NCBI GenBank assembly: GCA_025201865.1
Contig: MU602761.1
Coordinates: 49,070 to 59,658, forward strand
DNA: 10,589 bases
Origin: Ramicandelaber brevisporus
Taxonomy: Eukaryota > Kickxellomycota > Ramicandelaberales > Ramicandelaberaceae
Direction: 5' to 3'
Shown: positions 8,097 to 10,589 of the stretch, piece after piece
Position numbering within the stretch: position 1 is the stretch's first letter
How the letters are laid out: the number at the start of each line of letters is the position of its first letter
Made by a program: the position numbers and the translations under genes
The notes under the pieces: model-generated
Database searches by the model: none
The model's input: the letters and a program-made list of their open reading frames with translations, nothing else
Told to the model about the DNA's origin: nothing

Positions 8097-8102
8097 AATA
8101 AA
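8097..8102 (+). terminator. Poly(A) signal of GPD1
   Basis: A canonical AATAAA lies 84 bases past the GPD1 stop in A/T-rich DNA, with T-rich sequence following at 8115-8130. This suits a cleavage site around 8115-8140 in the 192-bp gap between the convergent GPD1 and 8206-8907 genes. Confidence 0.75.
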
Positions 8103-8126
8103 GTAAATGTAGTATATTTTCTACTT

Positions 8127-8142
8127 TTTAATGATCTTTAAT
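8127..8142 (-). terminator. Candidate ATTAAA poly(A) signals for the 8206-8907 gene
   Basis: TTTAAT at 8127-8132 and again at 8137-8142 reads as ATTAAA on the minus strand, 64-79 bases past that gene's stop. The convergent transcripts would overlap or nearly meet here. Confidence 0.35.
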
Positions 8143-8205
8143 GCAAAAAGGGTTTAAAAATGGGCAAATTAAGAATACCTTCCCTAACTTGAAAGGCTGC
8201 GGAAT

Positions 8206-8907
8206 TTATAGTTTAAATACGTGGTGAAAACTTGGAGTATCAAGACCATCCACTACTATAATTGGACAATCTTCGCTATCCTTCACACCTACTTCGAAAC
8301 CACTTGGAAATGGACAGCCAAGCCCCTGGAATGCCATATCAAATACATCACGCGAAGACATGTGTGGTTCCATCTGTCTTTTCCCAGGTTTGAAAATATG
8401 GTCACAGCTATCCATCGCACAGAGAAACAGGACAGACAAAAATTGATGAATTATCAGCCAAGCATTAAATCGTTTTTTTTGTTCGGACACCAAAGCGTCA
8501 ACTCTGTTTAAATGCATTAACTCTCCCGCTCGGGAATATATACCATAAATGCTGACAAATCGTTTCTCACCTACATATATCTGTTTGTCTTCATCATATA
8601 TTCCAATCATTTTAAAAATATCGTTGCTTACATCAAGACTGTCGAATTGGTTGAGATACACAATTGCTCGAGCGCCAGCTTCAATGAAACCATATTCTGC
8701 TGCTTTAACGTGCACATCCGAAATGGTTTTGTCATCCAATATCTCTTTGACTATTTTGATGTCACTGTTGATGCTGGCTGGGTCTGTATACTTCTCAGTC
8801 TTGAGGCGTCTAATTGCACTTCCCAGCTCTTTTAATCTCTGCTGCTGATCGGGAATAACTCTAACCACAGAGGCCGAGAACGAGCGAGTAGCGGGATGGG
8901 AAATCAT
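8206..8907 (-). CDS. Orphan protein, predicted mitochondrial, one possible membrane segment
   Basis: A single minus-strand exon gives 233 residues from an ATG at 8905-8907. The first 17 residues lack acidic residues and contain R8-S-F10-S-A-S13, matching the R-x-(F/L/I)-x2-(T/S/G)-x4 pattern cut by mitochondrial processing and octapeptidyl peptidases. A predicted helical, charged region follows (20-85), then a mixed domain (90-145) with DEDKQIYVGEKRFVSIYGIY (105-124). A short hydrophobic stretch, AWLIIHQFLSVLFLCA (149-164), could span a membrane or be a buried helix. The tail has Cys at 163, 168, 198 and 214. I recognise no family. Codon use is A/T-richer and less biased than alpha-COP or GPD1, suggesting lower expression. 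The gene converges on GPD1. Confidence 0.7.
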   Translation of the reverse strand: MISHPATRSFSASVVRVIPDQQQRLKELGSAIRRLKTEKYTDPASINSDIKIVKEILDDKTISDVHVKAAEYGFIEAGARAIVYLNQFDSLDVSNDIFKMIGIYDEDKQIYVGEKRFVSIYGIYSRAGELMHLNRVDALVSEQKKRFNAWLIIHQFLSVLFLCAMDSCDHIFKPGKRQMEPHMSSRDVFDMAFQGLGCPFPSGFEVGVKDSEDCPIIVVDGLDTPSFHHVFKL

Positions 8908-8946
8908 AGTCAGAAAAGGACTAAAGATAAAGTAACTATTCGGAAG

Positions 8947-8971
8947 TTTGTGTGTGTCTGTGTGTGTGTGG
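8947..8971. repeat. GT dinucleotide repeat
   Basis: An imperfect GT tract of about 25 bases, interrupted once by a C, lies roughly 40 bases upstream of the start of the minus-strand orphan gene, where it reads as a CA tract in its presumed promoter or 5' UTR. Confidence 0.85.
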
Positions 8972-9150
8972 GATAATGCAAAGAGTATCCGTTATCGTCG
9001 AGGATAGCAAACACTGTCGTAGGTCTGCTTATATAGAGTTTCCGCGATGCAGAAACATTTACAAATGTGCTCACGAGTCTAAATTTCTACATATATACGG
9101 TCGCGAGCGCAGGTTGCTATTTAGTACAGCGCAGCTCTCGTGGCGTCTGT

Positions 9151-9160
9151 GCTCGCGAGC
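9151..9160. promoter_or_regulatory. GCTCGCGAGC palindrome
   Basis: This is a perfect 10-base palindrome. Its TCGCGAGC half recurs at 9101-9108, about 52 bases upstream. The core resembles the TCTCGCGAGA promoter palindrome known from animals. Function here is unknown. Confidence 0.3.
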
Positions 9161-9458
9161 AAAGACTATGCTGTAGCATGAGTTCGTTTCTTTTCTTTTC
9201 GGTTATCCCCAAAGTGCTGAGAAGTTTACCCCCAAAATGTGGGAAGCGAGGCATCGGGAGGCATAGACACAACGATTCAACAATTCAAAAGTAGATATTC
9301 TGGCTGCGCTTTTGCACTGTTCATGCACGATGCGTGAGTGCGCTGCGCTGCACTACTCCATACCACATCGCAGAGCAGCTAGCTGTTTGCTCAACATACG
9401 CATTATACTACCAATCACAGTATAACTTTTCTGGGATATTATTTTCATTGAACGATAG

Positions 9459-9572
9459 AACTTTCAATCTGGTCTCACTTTGAGTGCACAATTTCTTCTC
9501 TGTTTTGTGGATGTTGCCTGTGGCTGTGAGTGTGACTGCGGCCTGAATTGCAGTTATCTCGGAGACATTTAA
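9459..9572 (+). CDS. Candidate terminal exon of a Cys-cluster (metallothionein-like) peptide
   Basis: A plus frame opens after a TAG at 9456-9458 and ends at TAA 9570-9572. Its last 18 residues are ACGCECDCGLNCSYLGDI, a C-x-C-x-C-x-C-x3-C cluster like those in metallothioneins. There is no ATG in the frame, so it would need an upstream exon. One model starts at ATG 9323-9325, splices from GTGAGT (9334) to an AG at 9483-9484 and keeps the frame. Two plus-strand AATAAA signals follow 19 and 65 bases after the stop. The caution is that the DNA here is TG-rich low complexity, which yields TGT/TGC codons by chance. Confidence 0.25.
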   Translation, partial: NFQSGLTLSAQFLLCFVDVACGCECDCGLNCSYLGDI

Positions 9573-9590
9573 CTCGCATTTTCTTTTAAA

Positions 9591-9596
9591 AATAAA
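9591..9596 (+). terminator. AATAAA poly(A) signal
   Basis: A canonical plus-strand AATAAA lies 19 bases after the stop of the Cys-cluster candidate exon. With a second copy at 9637-9642 it suggests a plus-strand transcript ends here, although the transcript itself is not proven. Confidence 0.4.
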
Positions 9597-9636
9597 AGCA
9601 GTCTACTTGTGACCCGTACACTGCGTTTAAAGCTCT

Positions 9637-9642
9637 AATAAA
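9637..9642 (+). terminator. Second AATAAA poly(A) signal
   Basis: A second canonical AATAAA is followed within about 20 bases by the GT-rich stretch TTGTTGTGAGTG (9658-9669). This AATAAA plus GT-rich arrangement is the classical animal-type cleavage context. Confidence 0.4.
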
Positions 9643-9809
9643 ACTCTTGCGTTACCTTGTTGTGAGTGCCGATGTTAATTAGCTTCGGCAGCCAACAGTG
9701 ATTACCAAATGGAGCTGTTGTCATACCGCGCATGTTTCAATCGGAATGTGTCACCACACGGGCTGAGAGTAGAGTATACCCTCTTTTAATATTGCTTCTT
9801 TCCACAGTC

Positions 9810-9956
9810 ATGTGGATGCTGCAGTTGCTGTTGATATGTTTTTTTTCTTTGTCACTTTCACTTTCTGTTGAGCTCGTCTTCATAAATGCCGAGCACAGTC
9901 AGTGTGAAATGGGTCCCCAATGCCACCGCAGAGCAGTAACTCTGCCTATGAAGTAA
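9810..9956 (+). CDS. Possible small ORF with signal-peptide-like start
   Basis: An ATG at 9810 opens 48 residues to a TAA at 9954-9956; an earlier in-frame ATG at 9732 extends it to 74. The N-terminus (MWMLQLLLICFFSLSLSLSV) is hydrophobic like a signal peptide or membrane anchor. The rest has two Cys and ends in a short basic tail. The hydrophobic part comes from T-rich DNA, which encodes Leu/Phe/Ser by default, so chance is a serious alternative. It could also be part of the 5' leader of the downstream gene. Confidence 0.18.
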   Translation: MWMLQLLLICFFSLSLSLSVELVFINAEHSQCEMGPQCHRRAVTLPMK

Positions 9957-10038
9957 AAAAAGCAACAACAGATGAACCCACACTCCCATCCACTCACTAC
10001 ACAGTTAATCCGTAATAGAAAGGACTGTGCAAAAGAAG

Positions 10039-10056
10039 AAAAAGAAAAAGAAAAAG
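10039..10056. repeat. AAAAAG hexamer, three tandem units
   Basis: Three exact AAAAAG units lie in a purine-only stretch (about 10031-10056), upstream of the secreted-protein gene. Purine-strand asymmetry of this kind is common in promoters or 5' leaders. Confidence 0.7.
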
Positions 10057-10068
10057 TAAAGATAGTGA

Positions 10069-10134
10069 AACAGGTACTGTGAGAGTCAGATGACTGTAAA
10101 GTTTTGTACCTGTTCCACCACTGCAAATGCAGTG
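10069..10134. promoter_or_regulatory. Inverted repeat plus adjacent near-palindrome
   Basis: AACAGGTAC (10069-10077) is matched by its exact reverse complement GTACCTGTT (10106-10114), with 28 bases between. Five bases later lies CACTGCA-AA-TGCAGTG (10119-10134), a 7-bp palindrome with a two-base centre. Both sit 260-325 bases upstream of the Cys-rich gene and could be factor sites or a folded leader. AACAG|GTACTG also resembles a splice donor, so a 5' UTR intron is an alternative reading. Confidence 0.3.
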
Positions 10135-10272
10135 ATCGAGCAGAAGGTGGACTGAGACAGCATGTAACGCACAGTCCGCCGGAGTTGCTCTCAAACTTAC
10201 TCTATTTCGTTCTGCCTTCTATTGTGTTCCCCCTTTTTTCTTACATCTCTGCTCGTTCATAGCCACAACTGA

Positions 10273-10278
10273 TATAAG
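10273..10278 (+). promoter_or_regulatory. TATA-like element
   Basis: TATAAG within GATATAAGAA lies 115 bases before the ATG at 10393, followed by a C/T-rich stretch that would suit transcription initiation. Position and sequence fit a weak TATA box for the secreted-protein gene; this is not proven. Confidence 0.3.
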
Positions 10279-10392
10279 AATGCCTTGTTGTTCTTCCTCA
10301 CAGCACTTTTCTGATTTGCACTCGCTTCCATCTATATCCATATTATCCTCAATATCCACATCTGCGCATCTACATTCAGCTTTCTTCCACAA

Positions 10393-10589
10393 ATGAAGTT
10401 TGCCTACTCTGCACTCGTTTTCGCGCTCGCATCCACCGCTGCCCTGACCGGTGTCGTGTCTGGCCAACAGTGTCACGAAGGTTCCGTATATGACAAGGAG
10501 GTTGGCGTCTGCGTTCGCTGCTCTGACTGCAAGGTGCCAACTGTTGACGCCAAGACTGGTGCTCAGGCGTGCTGCTTCCCGTGCCAGGT
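10393..10589 (+). CDS. Secreted Cys-rich protein, N-terminal part (3' partial)
   Basis: The ATG at 10393 (context CACAAATGAAG) opens 65 residues to the window edge. Residues 1-24 form a clear signal peptide: a Lys at position 2, a hydrophobic core rich in Ala/Leu/Val (4-22), and a likely cut after SG (23-24) before QQ. The mature part carries seven Cys at 27, 40, 43, 46, 60, 61 and 64, spaced C-x12-C-x2-C-x2-C-x13-CC-x2-C. The C-x2-G-x2-YD...G-x-C-x2-C opening resembles TNFR- or GCC2/GCC3-type extracellular Cys modules, but one repeat is too little to assign a family. Codons are C-rich and biased, suggesting good expression. The last bases read CAG|GT, so the window may end at a splice donor. 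Confidence 0.75.
   Translation, partial: MKFAYSALVFALASTAALTGVVSGQQCHEGSVYDKEVGVCVRCSDCKVPTVDAKTGAQACCFPCQ

Larger units (their letters stand above)
8908..10392. other. 1.5-kb region without a confident gene
   Basis: Between the orphan gene's start and the secreted-protein gene I find no long, gene-like frame on either strand, and no recognisable tRNA, 5S or spliceosomal RNA. Contents: a GT repeat (8947-8971), a TATATA at 9030-9035, repeated TCGCGA sites (9101 and 9153), a CAGCTAGCTG palindrome (9376-9385), a Cys-cluster exon candidate followed by two AATAAA signals, a small hydrophobic ORF (9810-9956), an A-rich hexamer repeat and paired inverted repeats (10069-10134). Confidence 0.6.

Noticed and set aside
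9178-9294. A 38-codon plus ORF ending in a basic CGKRGIGRHRH segment
   Set aside because: It looks faintly like a ribosomal protein fragment, but there is no second conserved motif, no flanking exon evidence, and the length is within chance expectation.
9670-9700. TTAGCTTCGGCAGCC, recalling the 5' end of U6 snRNA
   Set aside because: Only about ten bases match. The conserved internal U6 sequences (ACAGAGA box and following helix) are absent downstream.
1-10589. Search for mobile elements, CRISPR arrays, bacterial operons or viral genes
   Set aside because: No reverse transcriptase, transposase or integrase motifs, no long terminal repeats, and no regularly spaced repeats were seen. The only tandem arrays are microsatellites and the heptamer.

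Overview
This window is nuclear DNA from a eukaryote, probably a unicellular or early-branching opisthokont (a fungus-like or holozoan protist). The evidence is a complete alpha-COP (coatomer) gene with one GT-AG intron, a eukaryotic-type NAD-dependent glycerol-3-phosphate dehydrogenase, AATAAA-type polyadenylation signals, no operons, and non-coding spacers rich in homopolymers and dinucleotide repeats. The alpha-COP N-terminus reads like fungal and animal family members, but I cannot name a genus.

Layout from left to right: (1) the last codons of a plus-strand gene ending at 149; (2) a low-confidence minus-strand gene whose 3' exon ends at 411 in an acidic tail and whose 5' part must be spliced; (3) a compact minus-strand gene (1110-1544) for a strongly basic, acid-free protein with a mitochondrial-type leader; (4) a 274-bp divergent promoter region with CT, CA and T tracts; (5) the alpha-COP gene (1819-6020), with a six-codon first exon and a 248-bp intron; (6) a 673-bp spacer with a TGTTTGC heptamer array; (7) an intronless GPD1-type gene (6694-8013) with a Ser/Ala/Gln-rich N-terminal extension; (8) a convergent minus-strand orphan gene (8206-8907), probably mitochondrial; (9) about 1.5 kb (8908-10392) with no confident gene but two plus-strand poly(A) signals, a Cys-cluster exon candidate and several palindromes; (10) the start of a secreted Cys-rich protein gene (10393 onward) that runs off the window.

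The genes are mostly housekeeping and do not form a pathway. Alpha-COP acts in Golgi-to-ER vesicle traffic, and GPD1 in glycerol and redox metabolism. Three proteins carry long N-termini with few or no acidic residues, consistent with organelle targeting. Alpha-COP and GPD1 show strong codon bias toward C/G or T at third positions, typical of highly expressed genes, while the minus-strand genes do not.

I found no convincing new multi-gene system. The best leads are the near-PTS2 motif in GPD1, the acid-free mitochondrial protein, the orphan at 8206-8907, and a possible metallothionein-like terminal exon near 9459-9572.
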